From Chromohalobacter canadensis (GTDB lineage Bacteria > Pseudomonadota > Gammaproteobacteria > Pseudomonadales > Halomonadaceae), in assembly GCF_029544075.1 (NCBI RefSeq), contig NZ_JAJQJH010000018.1, forward strand, positions 1 to 64,000: a stretch of 64,000 bases of DNA. The letters are read 5' to 3'. The position numbers were made by a program, and so were the translations under genes. Below, piece by piece: positions 25,054 to 34,225 of this stretch (within the stretch, counting starts at the first letter, position 1; each line of letters begins with the position of its first letter). The notes under the pieces are model-generated. The model did no database searches, was not told the DNA's origin, and worked only from the letters and a program-made list of their open reading frames with translations.

Positions 25054-25499
25054 CATTCGCCGCCGACCGGTTGTTGGGCATTGTCCTGATCGGTCTGGCG
25101 GCGTTCGTCGCCGTCCAGGCCATCCAACTGGAAGTGCCCTTCAGCTACGACCCCGTAGGCCCACGCGCCTTTCCGCTCGGTCTTGCCATCCTGCTGACGG
25201 CACTGGCCAGCGTGTTGATCGTGAAACCCGGCACCAACGAGGCGTGGCCCGGTCGCCAGCTCAGCATGAAGTTGCTGCTGGTGCTGGCCACGCTTCTGGT
25301 CTATGCCCTGCTCTTCACCAAGCTCGGCTTCATCATCACCTCGCTACTGGCCGTCGCGAGCCTGTCTCGCATCTTTGGCGCGCCATGGGGCAAGGCACTA
25401 CTGACCGGTGGGCTCATGGCCGTCGTCAGCTATTTCCTTTTTGCGAATGCATTGGGGATCTCGCTGCCCAGCGGTTACTGGGTCGAGCCCTTTCTATAA
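25050..25499 (+). CDS. tctB: Tripartite tricarboxylate transporter, small membrane subunit
   Basis: The 149-residue protein has four membrane helices, the usual TctB size and topology, with DPVGPRAFPLGLAI in the first loop. TctB forms the membrane complex with TctA and is required for uptake. It is the middle gene of tctCBA and is translationally coupled to tctC. Confidence 0.9.
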   Translation: MTFAADRLLGIVLIGLAAFVAVQAIQLEVPFSYDPVGPRAFPLGLAILLTALASVLIVKPGTNEAWPGRQLSMKLLLVLATLLVYALLFTKLGFIITSLLAVASLSRIFGAPWGKALLTGGLMAVVSYFLFANALGISLPSGYWVEPFL

Positions 25500-25511
25500 C
25501 GGAGCGCCCTC

Positions 25512-27014
25512 ATGTTCGATTTCCTGATCCATGGCTTCGACGTCGCCCTTAGCCCGCTGAATCTCGGCTTGGCTTTGCTCGGTGCGCTTCTCGGCACACT
25601 CTTCGGGGCACTGCCCGGCATCGGTCCGATCAACGGGATCGCGATCCTGATGCCGTTGGCCTATACGCTCGGCCTGCCCGCCGAGTCGGCGTTGATTCTC
25701 CTCGCCGCTATCTACACGGGGGCCGAGTACGGCGGGCGCATGTCGAGCATTCTGCTCAACGTGCCCGGCGATGCCGGGGCCGTGATGACCACGCTCGACG
25801 GCCATCCGCTTGCCAAGAAGGGGCTGGCCGGACCGGCGCTCGGCCTGTCAGCGGTGAGCTCATTCGTCGGCGCGACCATCGCCATCATCGGCCTGACGCT
25901 GTTCGCGCCGTTGCTGGCGGAAGTGGCGGTGATGTTCGGTCCCGCCGAGTTCTTCGCGCTGATGGTGTTCGCCTTCGCCTCCATGTCCGTGATGATGGGC
26001 AAGGATCCCGTCAAGACCGCCATTGGCGCCGTGCTGGGGATCTTGATCGGCACCGTGGGCGTCGATTCAAGCACCGGCGTGCTGCGCTATACCTTCGGCC
26101 TGCCCGAGCTTTACGACGGTATCGATTTCGTCGTCATGATCATCGGCCTGTTCGCGATCAGCGAAATACTCCTGATGCTGGAGCACGCCAATCGCAAGGA
26201 TGGCAACGACGGCCTCCCGCCGCTGGGACGCGTCTTCGTCAGCCTCAAGGAAGTGCTGGCCTGCAAGTGGACGATGGGACGCTCGGGCCTGATCGGTTTT
26301 ATCATCGGCATATTGCCCGGCACCGGTGCCTCGGTGGGCGGCGCGGTCGCCTATACCACGGAGAAGCGCCTGAGCGACAAGGACAATTCATTCGGCACGG
26401 GCAACATGCGCGGCCTAGCGGCGCCGGAGGCGGCCAATAACGCCTCGGCGGTGGGCTCGTTCGTGCCCATGCTGACGCTGGGCATTCCCGGCTCCGGCAC
26501 CACGGCGGTGCTACTCGGCGCGTTGATGCTCTACAACATCACCCCCGGCCCCATGATGTTCAGCGAACGCCCGGAAGTCGCCGGCGGCCTGATCGCCTCG
26601 CTGTATATCGGCAATATCGTACTGCTGGCGCTCAACCTGCCATTGGCCGGCGTATTTGCCCGCGTACTGACGATTCCACGCTGGGTGCTGGTGCCAGGCA
26701 TCGCGATTCTGGCCTTCGTCGGCGTTTTCCAGCTCCATTCCAATCTTGCGGCTATCTACCTGATGCTCATCATCGGTGTGTTCGGCTACTTACTGCGCAA
26801 GCTAGGCTTCTCGCTGGCGCCTGTCATCCTGGGCTACGTCCTCGGCGGGCTGATGGAACAGAATCTGCGGCGCGCGCTGTCCATCAGCGGCGGTGACCTC
26901 GGCATCCTGTGGCAATCCGGCATCTCGCTCGGCCTCTGGATCGCCGCGCTCGCCCTGCTGCTCCTGCCCTGGCTGCTGCCCAAGCTGTGGCAAGCCAAGA
27001 CCAGCAAGGCTTGA
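25512..27014 (+). CDS. tctA: Tripartite tricarboxylate transporter, large membrane subunit
   Basis: The 500-residue TctA protein has about twelve membrane helices in two halves, with the conserved ALPGIGPINGIAILMPL motif near the N-terminus and ILPGTGASVGGAVAY in the second half. It forms the transport channel and uses an ion gradient. It ends the operon, followed 18 bases later by a good terminator. Confidence 0.95.
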   Translation: MFDFLIHGFDVALSPLNLGLALLGALLGTLFGALPGIGPINGIAILMPLAYTLGLPAESALILLAAIYTGAEYGGRMSSILLNVPGDAGAVMTTLDGHPLAKKGLAGPALGLSAVSSFVGATIAIIGLTLFAPLLAEVAVMFGPAEFFALMVFAFASMSVMMGKDPVKTAIGAVLGILIGTVGVDSSTGVLRYTFGLPELYDGIDFVVMIIGLFAISEILLMLEHANRKDGNDGLPPLGRVFVSLKEVLACKWTMGRSGLIGFIIGILPGTGASVGGAVAYTTEKRLSDKDNSFGTGNMRGLAAPEAANNASAVGSFVPMLTLGIPGSGTTAVLLGALMLYNITPGPMMFSERPEVAGGLIASLYIGNIVLLALNLPLAGVFARVLTIPRWVLVPGIAILAFVGVFQLHSNLAAIYLMLIIGVFGYLLRKLGFSLAPVILGYVLGGLMEQNLRRALSISGGDLGILWQSGISLGLWIAALALLLLPWLLPKLWQAKTSKA

Positions 27015-27031
27015 AGCGGCAAAGCAACAGG

Positions 27032-27072
27032 CCCACGCATCAGACATCGAGATGCGTGGGCTTCTTTTTTTA
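27032..27072 (+). terminator. Rho-independent terminator after tctCBA
   Basis: GCCCACGCATC and GATGCGTGGGC form a perfect 11-bp stem with a 9-nt loop, followed on the plus strand by TTCTTTTTTT. This is a textbook intrinsic terminator. Confidence 0.93.
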
Positions 27073-27107
27073 GACCTCTTCCCGGAAATTCGTCGACCAC
27101 TTGCCAT

Positions 27108-27161
27108 CCATTAAGTCTACACATACACTATCTATAAATAGCTTTTGTGTAGACTTAATGG
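27108..27161 (+). promoter_or_regulatory. abiE operator: 16-bp inverted repeat spanning promoter and start codon
   Basis: Two perfect 16-bp arms (27108-27123 and 27146-27161; core AAGTCTACACA / TGTGTAGACTT) flank a 22-bp AT-rich spacer containing TATAAAT, a probable -10 element. The right arm includes the abiEi ATG. AbiEi antitoxins are known to repress their own promoters by binding inverted repeats of this kind. Confidence 0.8.
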
Positions 27162-27697
27162 ATCAGATCACCGCCCGTGAGCGGCTCGACTACTGGGACC
27201 GCCAACACCGGTATGTATTTACCCTCTCGGACCTGGCCAAGATCTTTCCCGAAGACAGTCCAAAGACGCTTCAGGAAGGGATCAATCGACTACGTCGACA
27301 TGGCATGCTCGAGGCAGTCAGTCGCGGCGTGTATGTCTACAAGCTGTCACGGCACCATGACGCCGACCTACTCGAACGAATCGCCAAGGCCATGCGCCGC
27401 GGCGAGTACAGCTATGTCAGCCTCGAGTCCGCGCTCTCGGAATATGGCGCGATCTCGCAGATTCCTGTCGATCGACTGACGATCATGACCACAGGCCGCA
27501 AGGGGGAATATCGAACCCCTTATGGCACCATTGAATTCACCCATACCAAACGATCCGTTCCCCAATTACTGGATCGGATGCGCGACGTCGGACGTCCCTT
27601 GCGGCTAGCAACGCCCCAAGCCGCCTGGGCTGATCTCAAGCGTGTCGGGCGTAATACCCACCTTGTCGATGAAGCGAGCCTGCCGTATGAACACTGA
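27158..27697 (+). CDS. abiEi: AbiEi-type antitoxin and autorepressor
   Basis: The 179-residue product has an N-terminal winged helix-turn-helix (about 5-60, FTLSDLAKIFPEDSPKTLQEGINRLRRHGMLEAVSRGVYVY) and the C-terminal AbiEi antitoxin domain (YVSLESALSEYGAISQIP, then TTGRKGEYRTPYGTIEF). It neutralises the AbiEii toxin and represses the operon. The ATG at 27158 lies within the right arm of the operator. It overlaps the toxin gene by 11 bases. Confidence 0.9.
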   Translation: MDQITARERLDYWDRQHRYVFTLSDLAKIFPEDSPKTLQEGINRLRRHGMLEAVSRGVYVYKLSRHHDADLLERIAKAMRRGEYSYVSLESALSEYGAISQIPVDRLTIMTTGRKGEYRTPYGTIEFTHTKRSVPQLLDRMRDVGRPLRLATPQAAWADLKRVGRNTHLVDEASLPYEH

Positions 27698-28616
27698 ACG
27701 CGCCAACTTCGACGAGCTGGTCGCTCGAGCGATGGCCCAGCCCGGTCGTGCCGCCATGCGCCCGGTAATCGAGAAGGAGCTGTTGCATCTCGACATCCTG
27801 TTCGCACTCGAGCGAGAACGGCTCCTGGACCAGCTGACCTTTCAGGGAGGAACGTCGCTTCGCTTGTGTCAGGGCTCACCACGCTTCAGCGAAGACTTGG
27901 ATTTTGCCGGCGATTGGAATTTCTGCAGCCAAGACCTGTCCCGCATTCGCGAGTGTATCGAGGATTACGTCAGCAAGCGCTATCAGCTCGAGGTCAGCGT
28001 CAAGGAACCGAAGGAACTGCGCGAAGAACCCGGCTACCGAGATATTCGCGTCGACAAATGGCAGGTTTCCGTCGTGACGGCACCAGCCCGAAAGGACATT
28101 CCCAAGCAGCGCATCAAACTGGAAGTGGCCAGCCTCCCGGCGTATACGCGGGAAGCACATGCGATCCAGGTCCACTACCCTTTTCTACCGGATGGCTACA
28201 ATGACTTGCTGATCATGACGGAAAGCCTAGAGGAGGTCATGGCGGATAAGTTGATCTCACTGGTCAACACAAAGAAATACGTGCGGCATCGTGACATCTG
28301 GGACCTGGCCTGGCTCAAGCAGCAAGGGGCATCTCCCGACGTCGAGCTCGTCAAGCGCAAGATTCAGGACTACACCGTGGAGCACTACCCTGACCGGGCC
28401 AGGGACATGCAATCACGTCTGGCCGGCGTTGTTTCGGGTACGGCTTTTCAGGGTGAAATGGCCCGCTTTCTGCCCACAGAGACAGTCGACCGGACGATAA
28501 GGAATCCCCGCTTTGCCGACTTTCTCACCCGTGAGATCACCGCCATGCTAGAGCAGGTAATCATCACACTCGAAGGCCCGAAGCCCGGATCATCCAGCCC
28601 GGAATTTACTCTCTAG
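27687..28616 (+). CDS. abiEii: AbiEii-type nucleotidyltransferase toxin
   Basis: The 309-residue protein belongs to the DUF1814/AbiEii nucleotidyltransferase-like family. Motif I is FQGGTSLRLCQGSPRFSEDLDF (about 51-73, the GG-S...DLD signature), followed by KLEVAS and the VMADKLISL and RDIWDLAWL motifs. AbiE systems give abortive infection or growth arrest; related toxins add nucleotides to tRNA. The start at 27687 overlaps the antitoxin stop, giving coupled translation. The pair sits as an insert between tctA and xseA. Confidence 0.91.
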   Translation: MNTERANFDELVARAMAQPGRAAMRPVIEKELLHLDILFALERERLLDQLTFQGGTSLRLCQGSPRFSEDLDFAGDWNFCSQDLSRIRECIEDYVSKRYQLEVSVKEPKELREEPGYRDIRVDKWQVSVVTAPARKDIPKQRIKLEVASLPAYTREAHAIQVHYPFLPDGYNDLLIMTESLEEVMADKLISLVNTKKYVRHRDIWDLAWLKQQGASPDVELVKRKIQDYTVEHYPDRARDMQSRLAGVVSGTAFQGEMARFLPTETVDRTIRNPRFADFLTREITAMLEQVIITLEGPKPGSSSPEFTL

Positions 28617-28752
28617 GGAGCACCGCTCCCAAACACCTCTAGCCACCACGCTGGCCGTATGAGAGTCGGCGTGAAGTCCTGATAGCGATGGCTCGTAGCC
28701 ACAATGCTAGACTCCCCTTTTCTCAATCTTACCCAACTTTGCGAGGCCTGCG

Positions 28753-30102
28753 ATGGATGATACTGGCACCCCCAACGCCCTGTCCGTCAGTGAACTCAAC
28801 CGCCAGGCCCGTCTAATGCTGGAGCGCGGCTTCGGCGAGTGTTGGGTGGAAGGCGAGATTTCGGGCGTGGCGCGGCCGGCGTCGGGGCATATCTATTTCA
28901 CGCTCAAGGACGACCGTGCCCAGTTGCGCTGTGCGTTCTTCCGCAACCGGGCGCGCTTGATGCGTGCGCCGCTCAAGGATGGCGACCGGCTGCGGGTACG
29001 CGGGCGCGTGTCGGTGTTCGAGCCGCGTGGCGACTACCAGTTGATTGTCGAGGCGGTGCAGGCGTCGGGGGAAGGCGAGCTGCTGGCGGCGTTCGAGCGG
29101 CTCAAGGCGAAGCTTTCCGCCGAGGGTGTCTTCGCCAACGCGCGGCCGTTGCCTTGCCCACCTCGCCATCTGGCCATCATCACCTCGCCTACCGGCGCGG
29201 CGGTGCGTGACGTGCTGGCGGTGTTGCGCCGCCGTTGGCCGGCACTGGAGGTGACGATCTTGCCGGTGCCGGTGCAGGGCCGCGAGGCGCCACCGGCGAT
29301 CATCCGCGCTATCGCCCAGGCCAATCAACGCGCCCAGTCGCCGGACGACACCGTCGATGCCCTGCTCGTCACGCGCGGCGGCGGCAGCCTGGAGGATCTG
29401 TGGGCATTCAATGACGAACATCTGGCGCGGGCGATCCATCATTCTCGCCTGCCGGTGATGTCGGCGGTGGGCCATGAAGTGGATGTCACGCTGGCGGATT
29501 TCGCCGCCGATGAGCGTGCGCCCACGCCGTCCGCCGCCGCCGAGCGCTTGGTCCCTGACTGGCGGGAGCAGCAAGCGCAGCTGCAAGTCGCCGAACGCGG
29601 CCTGACACGCGCCATGCAGGCGCGCCTGGAGCGCGACGGTCAACGCCTCGATCATACCCGGGCGCGGCTGCGCCATCCCGGTGAGCGTCTGGCCGAGCAA
29701 CGTCGGCGCTTGGAGAGCTGGGAAACGCGCCTGCGGCTTGCCATGCGACGCCGACTCGACCGCGAGCGCCAGCATCACGAGACGCTGACACGCCGCGTGG
29801 AACGCCAGGACCCACGTCTTGCCATCACCTCGCTCCAGCAACGCCTGACGACTCTGGAGCGCCAACTGCATGCCGCCTTGCCGCGCCGCCTCGATCAGTC
29901 CCGGGAACGCCTCGAAGCCCTGGCACGCGAGCTCAACGCGGTCAGTCCGCTGGCGGTGTTGGGACGCGGTTATTCAATTCTCGAGGACGACGAGCGCCAT
30001 ATCGTGCGCAATGCACACGACACCCAGCCCGGCCAGACCCTCACCGCGCGACTCGGTGAGGGGCGGCTTAAGGTAGAGGTGAAGCGCCGCTTCAAACGCT
30101 GA
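28753..30102 (+). CDS. xseA: Exodeoxyribonuclease VII large subunit
   Basis: The 449-residue protein has an N-terminal OB-fold (about 8-105, with GEISGVARPASGHIYFTLKD) and the catalytic domain with ITSPTGAAVRDVL, RGGGSLEDLWAFND and SAVGHEVDVTLADFAAD. A coiled-coil follows (about 260-390), then a C-terminal segment VLGRGYSIL. Together with XseB it degrades single-stranded DNA. The length fits E. coli XseA. It converges with glrR. Confidence 0.96.
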   Translation: MDDTGTPNALSVSELNRQARLMLERGFGECWVEGEISGVARPASGHIYFTLKDDRAQLRCAFFRNRARLMRAPLKDGDRLRVRGRVSVFEPRGDYQLIVEAVQASGEGELLAAFERLKAKLSAEGVFANARPLPCPPRHLAIITSPTGAAVRDVLAVLRRRWPALEVTILPVPVQGREAPPAIIRAIAQANQRAQSPDDTVDALLVTRGGGSLEDLWAFNDEHLARAIHHSRLPVMSAVGHEVDVTLADFAADERAPTPSAAAERLVPDWREQQAQLQVAERGLTRAMQARLERDGQRLDHTRARLRHPGERLAEQRRRLESWETRLRLAMRRRLDRERQHHETLTRRVERQDPRLAITSLQQRLTTLERQLHAALPRRLDQSRERLEALARELNAVSPLAVLGRGYSILEDDERHIVRNAHDTQPGQTLTARLGEGRLKVEVKRRFKR

Positions 30103-30111
30103 AAACGCGGC

Positions 30112-31512
30112 TCAGCGCTGGGCCCGGCGCGGCTGGGCGTCGTCGTTCTGAGCCGACTGCGGCTGCGTGCTGGGTTTGAAGCTGCTCGGTTCCAGGTCGT
30201 GGCGGGCCAGCAGCTTGTAGAAGTCGGTGCGGTTACGCCCGGCGATGCGCGCAGCCTGGGTGACGTTACCTTCGGTGATCTTGAGCACCTTGACGAGATA
30301 ACTGCGCTCGAAGCCTGCGCGTGCCTCGTTGAACGACGGCAAGGCGTTTTCCTCGGCCGCCAGCGCCTGCGCCACCAACGCCTCGGGGATGATCGGCGAA
30401 CTGGTCAGCGCCACGCACTGCTCGACGACGTTGACCAACTGACGCACATTGCCCGGCCAGGCGCTGGAGGCCAGCAGGTTGAGCGCTTCCGACGAGAAGC
30501 CTTTGACGAAGGGCTTGTGGCGCTCGGCGGCCTGCCCCACCAGGTACTTGGCCAGCAGCGGTACGTCCTCGGCGCGCTCCTTGAGGGCCGGCAGCTTGAG
30601 ATTGACGACGTTGAGGCGGTAGTAAAGATCCTCGCGGAAGTCGCCCTCGTGCATGGCGCGGTCGAGGTCGCGATGCGTGGCGGAGATGATGCGCACGTCG
30701 ATGGGCACCGAGGTGGTCGAGCCCAGCGGGCGAATCTGACGTTCCTGCAACGCGCGCAGCAGCTTGACCTGCAATGTCAGCGGCATGTCGCCGATCTCAT
30801 CGAGGAACAGACTGCCCCCATCGGCGGCAAGAAACAGCCCTTCGTGCTGGCTGACCGCGCCGGTAAAGGCGCCCTTGGCGTGGCCGAACAGCTCGCTTTC
30901 CAGCAATTGCTCGGGCAGTGCACCGCAGTTGATCGCCACGAATGGCTTGTCGGCGCGTCCACTGGCCTGGTGGATAGCGTTGGCGAGCAGTTCCTTGCCG
31001 GAGCCGGATGCCCCGGTGATCAGCACACTGACATCGGACGCCGCCACCATGCGCGCCTGCTCGAGGATGCGCTCCATCTGCGGGCTGCGGGTGATGATCT
31101 CGGCCCGCCAAGCATCGTCGCCGGCACCATGGGTGCTCGCCGTTTGCGACAAGGCCTCCTCAATGGCGGCAAACAGCTCGTCGCGGTCCACCGGTTTGGT
31201 GAGAAAGCTGAATACCCCTTGGCGCGTGGCGCTCACCGCATCGGGAATCGAGCCGTGCGCGGTGAGAATGATCACCGGCATGCCCGGCGCACGGCGCTGC
31301 AATTCATGAAACAGCGCCATGCCGTCCATTTCGTCCATGCGCAGATCGGAGAGCACCAGGTCGGGGCGGTCTTCGGCGAGACACTCCAACGCCTGCCGCC
31401 CGCTTTCGGCAGTGGTCACACGGTAACCTCGGCTTTCCAGGCGCATGCCCAAAAGCTTGAGGAGGCTGGGGTCGTCATCGACCAGCAGAATATGGGCGGC
31501 GGCGTGCTTCAC
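30112..31512 (-). CDS. glrR: Sigma-54-dependent response regulator GlrR (QseF)
   Basis: The 466-residue protein has a receiver domain (about 8-120, aspartate in LVLSDLRMD), an AAA+ domain (about 140-380) with Walker A GASGSGKE, the sigma-54-contacting GAFTGA loop and Walker B LFLDEIGDM, and a C-terminal Fis-type DNA-binding domain (GNVTQAARIAGRNRTDFYKLL). The GTG at 31512 is chosen as start because AAGGAGAG lies just upstream; the frame extends to 31557. In enterobacteria GlrR activates glmY transcription from a sigma-54 promoter. Last gene of glrK-qseG-glrR. Confidence 0.93.
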   Translation of the reverse strand: MKHAAAHILLVDDDPSLLKLLGMRLESRGYRVTTAESGRQALECLAEDRPDLVLSDLRMDEMDGMALFHELQRRAPGMPVIILTAHGSIPDAVSATRQGVFSFLTKPVDRDELFAAIEEALSQTASTHGAGDDAWRAEIITRSPQMERILEQARMVAASDVSVLITGASGSGKELLANAIHQASGRADKPFVAINCGALPEQLLESELFGHAKGAFTGAVSQHEGLFLAADGGSLFLDEIGDMPLTLQVKLLRALQERQIRPLGSTTSVPIDVRIISATHRDLDRAMHEGDFREDLYYRLNVVNLKLPALKERAEDVPLLAKYLVGQAAERHKPFVKGFSSEALNLLASSAWPGNVRQLVNVVEQCVALTSSPIIPEALVAQALAAEENALPSFNEARAGFERSYLVKVLKITEGNVTQAARIAGRNRTDFYKLLARHDLEPSSFKPSTQPQSAQNDDAQPRRAQR

Positions 31513-31540
31513 GAATCTCTCCTTGGTAACCGTCGCGCCG

Positions 31541-32071
31541 TCATGGCGATTGCTCATGGCGCGAGTTGATGCTCTGTTCGATGGCCGTCAAGGCGTCGAG
31601 TTTCTCGGCGAGATCATCGCGCTCACGTTCTAACGCCTGGCGGCGCGATTCGCTCTTGGCGAGATCGCTGGCCAAATCGCGGCGTGTCTCAAGCTCGTTG
31701 AGCCATTGCCGCAGCAGGGGCTGCAAACGGCTCGGCGCAGCCGAGATATCGGCCTTGTAAAGCTCAGACGCCTGTTCCCAGCCGTCGCGTTCACCCCATG
31801 CCAGCACCGCTGCGCGTGCCAGCTTGAGATGCGGCATATCACCCTCGAGGCGCGTCAGCATGGTGTCGCGCCACTCGCTATCGCCGCGTTGCGAAGCGAG
31901 CCCGAAGGCGATCCAGTCATCCACCAGGCAGACATTGTCGGCCAGCTTGGGGATGTCGTCATTACAAGAGGTGACCGGGGCTGCCGGAGCGGATGTCTCT
32001 TGGGTCATCCACTGGCACCCGGTCAACAGCGAGCCAGCGCACAATGCCACTAGCAGCATCCGGATGTTCAT
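31541..32071 (-). CDS. qseG: QseG-like outer-membrane lipoprotein
   Basis: The 176-residue product has a lipoprotein signal peptide (MNIRMLLVALCAGSLLTGC, lipobox LTGC) and a C-terminal coiled coil (about 125-170). The position between glrK and glrR matches qseG/yfhG of enterobacteria, whose product interacts with the GlrK sensor at the envelope. The start at 32071 overlaps the glrK stop by four bases. The symbol is given by synteny and the lipoprotein plus coiled-coil layout. Confidence 0.78.
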   Translation of the reverse strand: MNIRMLLVALCAGSLLTGCQWMTQETSAPAAPVTSCNDDIPKLADNVCLVDDWIAFGLASQRGDSEWRDTMLTRLEGDMPHLKLARAAVLAWGERDGWEQASELYKADISAAPSRLQPLLRQWLNELETRRDLASDLAKSESRRQALERERDDLAEKLDALTAIEQSINSRHEQSP

Positions 32072-33588
32072 GCGTTCGAGTTCCTTGCGTTTAGCGCCGG
32101 CTGCGTCGTGGCCGGCGTCGTTATGGAAGCGTCGTCGCCATCGGCTCCTTCCTCCGGCGACGTCACCTCGGGTAGTGTCAGTCGGAAGCAAACCGGGAAG
32201 GTGTCATCCTCGACCAACTCCAAGCGTCCATCTTGAACCTTGGCGCAATCGGCAGCTACCGACAAGCCGATGCCCGAGCCCTTGAGGGCACCCTGGCGCC
32301 GCATACGGCCTTGATAGAACGCCTCGAAAAGGTGCGCGCTATCATCATCATCGATGGGCTCGCCGGTATTGGCGACCTCGACGATCAGCGAGGCGTGATG
32401 TTGTCTAGCACGCAGTGCCAGATGGCCGCCGTCCTCGCCGTATGCGATGGCGTTGGAAATCAGGTTATCCAGAATGCTGGCCGTACGTTCGCGATCAGCC
32501 TGCCAAGGCAGCGGCATATGCCGCGGCCATTCGACCTGCATGCCTTTCTTGTCGAGCGCCAAGCGATGCTTGGCGAGCACCTCCTGAATCACCGTGACCA
32601 GGTCGAAGCGCGTGACCTTGAGCCCCCGGCTGTGCTGCAACAGATTATAGTCGAGCAATTGCTCAATCAGGTCCTGAAGTTCCTGACCACTGACATCGAT
32701 CAAGCCGACAATTTCCCGCTGACGCTCGCTGAGTTCGCCGACCACGCCATCGGACAGCAGCGCCGTGCCTTCCCGCACGCTGGCCAGCGGGGTTTTCAGC
32801 TCATGAGACATATGCCGCAGAAACTGCTGCTTCTGCGCCTCGAGTTCGGAGAGGCGCCCGGAGAGCCAAGTCAGCCGCTCGCCGAGCCTGACCAGTTCCG
32901 CCGGCCCTTGGATATGCTGCGGCGAGGCCGGTTCCATGCCACTGCCCAGGCTGAAGATACGCCGCTCGAGCTGGCGAATGGGGCGGATGATCAGCCAGGT
33001 AAAGATCAACATCAGCCCTAGACTGACCGAGACCAGTGCGGCGGTCTGCAGCCACAGCTGCCCGCGTACGGTGCTGGCACGCTCGCGAATGTTTTCGATA
33101 CGCTCATCGATCAGTTGGTTGGTGGCCTGGCGAACGTTGTCGGTACGCTGGGAGAAGTCGCCAAATGCCGCCAGCTGCTCACGAACTTCCTCGATGGGCA
33201 TTTCCGGCAGGGCCTCGAGTTCGCCCAGTTGCTCACGCAGGCGCGGGATATCGGGATCGTCGGGCAGCAGGGGGGCATGCTCGTCGAGCAGTTCCGCGTA
33301 GCGCTGGGCCTTCTCGGTATAGATGCTGAGCAACCCTTCCTGCTCGAGCACCGCGTACTGACGCGCGCTGCGCTCCATTTCCAATGCTAGATTGCTCAAT
33401 GTGCGGGCACGGCGGGTTTGCTCCACCGCTTGCCGCGCGCTGACATCGGCCAGCGATGAGAGCTCGGAGAGTGCCTGGCCGGCCTGAAACATGAGCACGG
33501 CAATTGGCAGCATCACCATCACAAAGGCGAGCATTACCAACTGCAGTAACGAACGAGGACGCCAGCGGCGGGAGACCTGAGTGGTCAT
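32068..33588 (-). CDS. glrK: Sensor histidine kinase GlrK (QseE)
   Basis: The 506-residue kinase has two membrane helices (about 15-38 and 178-200) enclosing a helical periplasmic domain, HAMP, HisKA with MSHELKTPLAS (about 260), and HATPase with NLISNAIAYGED and GSGIGLSVA. The ATG at 33588 gives a family-like N-terminus MTTQVSRRWRPRSLLQL. A ~45-residue low-complexity tail follows the HATPase domain. First gene of the glrK-qseG-glrR operon. Confidence 0.92.
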   Translation of the reverse strand: MTTQVSRRWRPRSLLQLVMLAFVMVMLPIAVLMFQAGQALSELSSLADVSARQAVEQTRRARTLSNLALEMERSARQYAVLEQEGLLSIYTEKAQRYAELLDEHAPLLPDDPDIPRLREQLGELEALPEMPIEEVREQLAAFGDFSQRTDNVRQATNQLIDERIENIRERASTVRGQLWLQTAALVSVSLGLMLIFTWLIIRPIRQLERRIFSLGSGMEPASPQHIQGPAELVRLGERLTWLSGRLSELEAQKQQFLRHMSHELKTPLASVREGTALLSDGVVGELSERQREIVGLIDVSGQELQDLIEQLLDYNLLQHSRGLKVTRFDLVTVIQEVLAKHRLALDKKGMQVEWPRHMPLPWQADRERTASILDNLISNAIAYGEDGGHLALRARQHHASLIVEVANTGEPIDDDDSAHLFEAFYQGRMRRQGALKGSGIGLSVAADCAKVQDGRLELVEDDTFPVCFRLTLPEVTSPEEGADGDDASITTPATTQPALNARNSNA

Positions 33589-33771
33589 GAGCGCGATTCT
33601 ATGCAGAAAGAGAGTGGATGCCATGTCATCTTACCCGCATAGGATAACAGAGTTGCGTTCGCATGCCGGTTTCCGCATCGCCGCACCGATCGAAAGCGAG
33701 GAGTAAGCCCCATTCAGCCATGAATACCCGACGCATCCGCTAGGCACATCCCAGCGGCTCACAAGACGCGC

Positions 33772-33797
33772 AAAAAAATGGGCCGGAAATCCGGCCC
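33772..33797 (-). terminator. Intrinsic terminator of the candidate small RNA
   Basis: On the minus strand GGGCCGG-ATTT-CCGGCCC is followed by ATTTTTTT. It sits about 180 bases before the glrK start codon and therefore ends an upstream transcript that carries no plausible protein gene. Confidence 0.88.
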
Positions 33798-34216
33798 AAG
33801 GTACGCAGGGAACTGAAGGGTCAAGTGAACACTCTCGAACATCCACCTGGCTGAATTCTCGAGAGTGATCGAGGGGCTCGAAAGCCCACGAAGCCATGAG
33901 GTCCATACATTGCCAGGAAAAGGCCCTCATGTTGACGGCATAGCCGCCACTTCGTTTCGTGTGCCACGTCGCCAAGGGCGGCGCGGCGAAGTTAGCCCCC
34001 GAAGGGGTGGCATCCTTGCCTGGGCATCCTTGCCCTTTTGGTACCTTTCCATGCCCGTAGGCGGTACCCGTCTCATCGCAACCTAAGTCACACATCGCGT
34101 GGAGCAGACGCTGATCAATCTAGCCGGGACATTGCGCACAGGGTTGTGATCGAAACGCCCTGGCTTGATCGATCGAGAAACGGCTCGAGCCGTATTGAAC
34201 CGTTTCCCGTTGCTCA
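33772..34216 (-). ncRNA. Candidate sigma-54-dependent small RNA upstream of glrK
   Basis: The 33589-34520 gap contains no convincing protein gene but has the parts of an RNA gene on the minus strand. In order there is a sigma-54 promoter match (34226-34243), hairpins GGGCA-AGGA-TGCCC (34022-34035) and GGCA-AGGA-TGCC (34009-34020), a CCCC-UUCG-GGGG hairpin (33996-34007), GGGCU-UUCG-AGCCC (33874-33887), a 9-bp stem CACTCTCGA/TCGAGAGTG (33830-33867), and an intrinsic terminator (33772-33797). In E. coli the sRNA gene glmY lies at this position and is controlled by GlrR and sigma-54. The two CAAGGATG loops fit the CsrA/RsmA consensus instead. The 5' end is inferred from the promoter. Confidence 0.6.
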
Positions 34217-34225
34217 TCCTATATA

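Noticed and set aside
33631-34095. 154-residue minus-strand frame in the gap upstream of glrK
   Set aside because: It runs straight through the strong terminator at 33772-33797, has no ribosome site and odd composition; the stem-loops suit an RNA better.
33600-34220. tmRNA, RNase P RNA, 6S RNA or 4.5S RNA in the glrK gap
   Set aside because: None of the conserved landmarks of these RNAs (tag reading frame and CCA end, GAGGAAAGTCCGGGC-type core, 6S bubble, SRP tetraloop) could be found.
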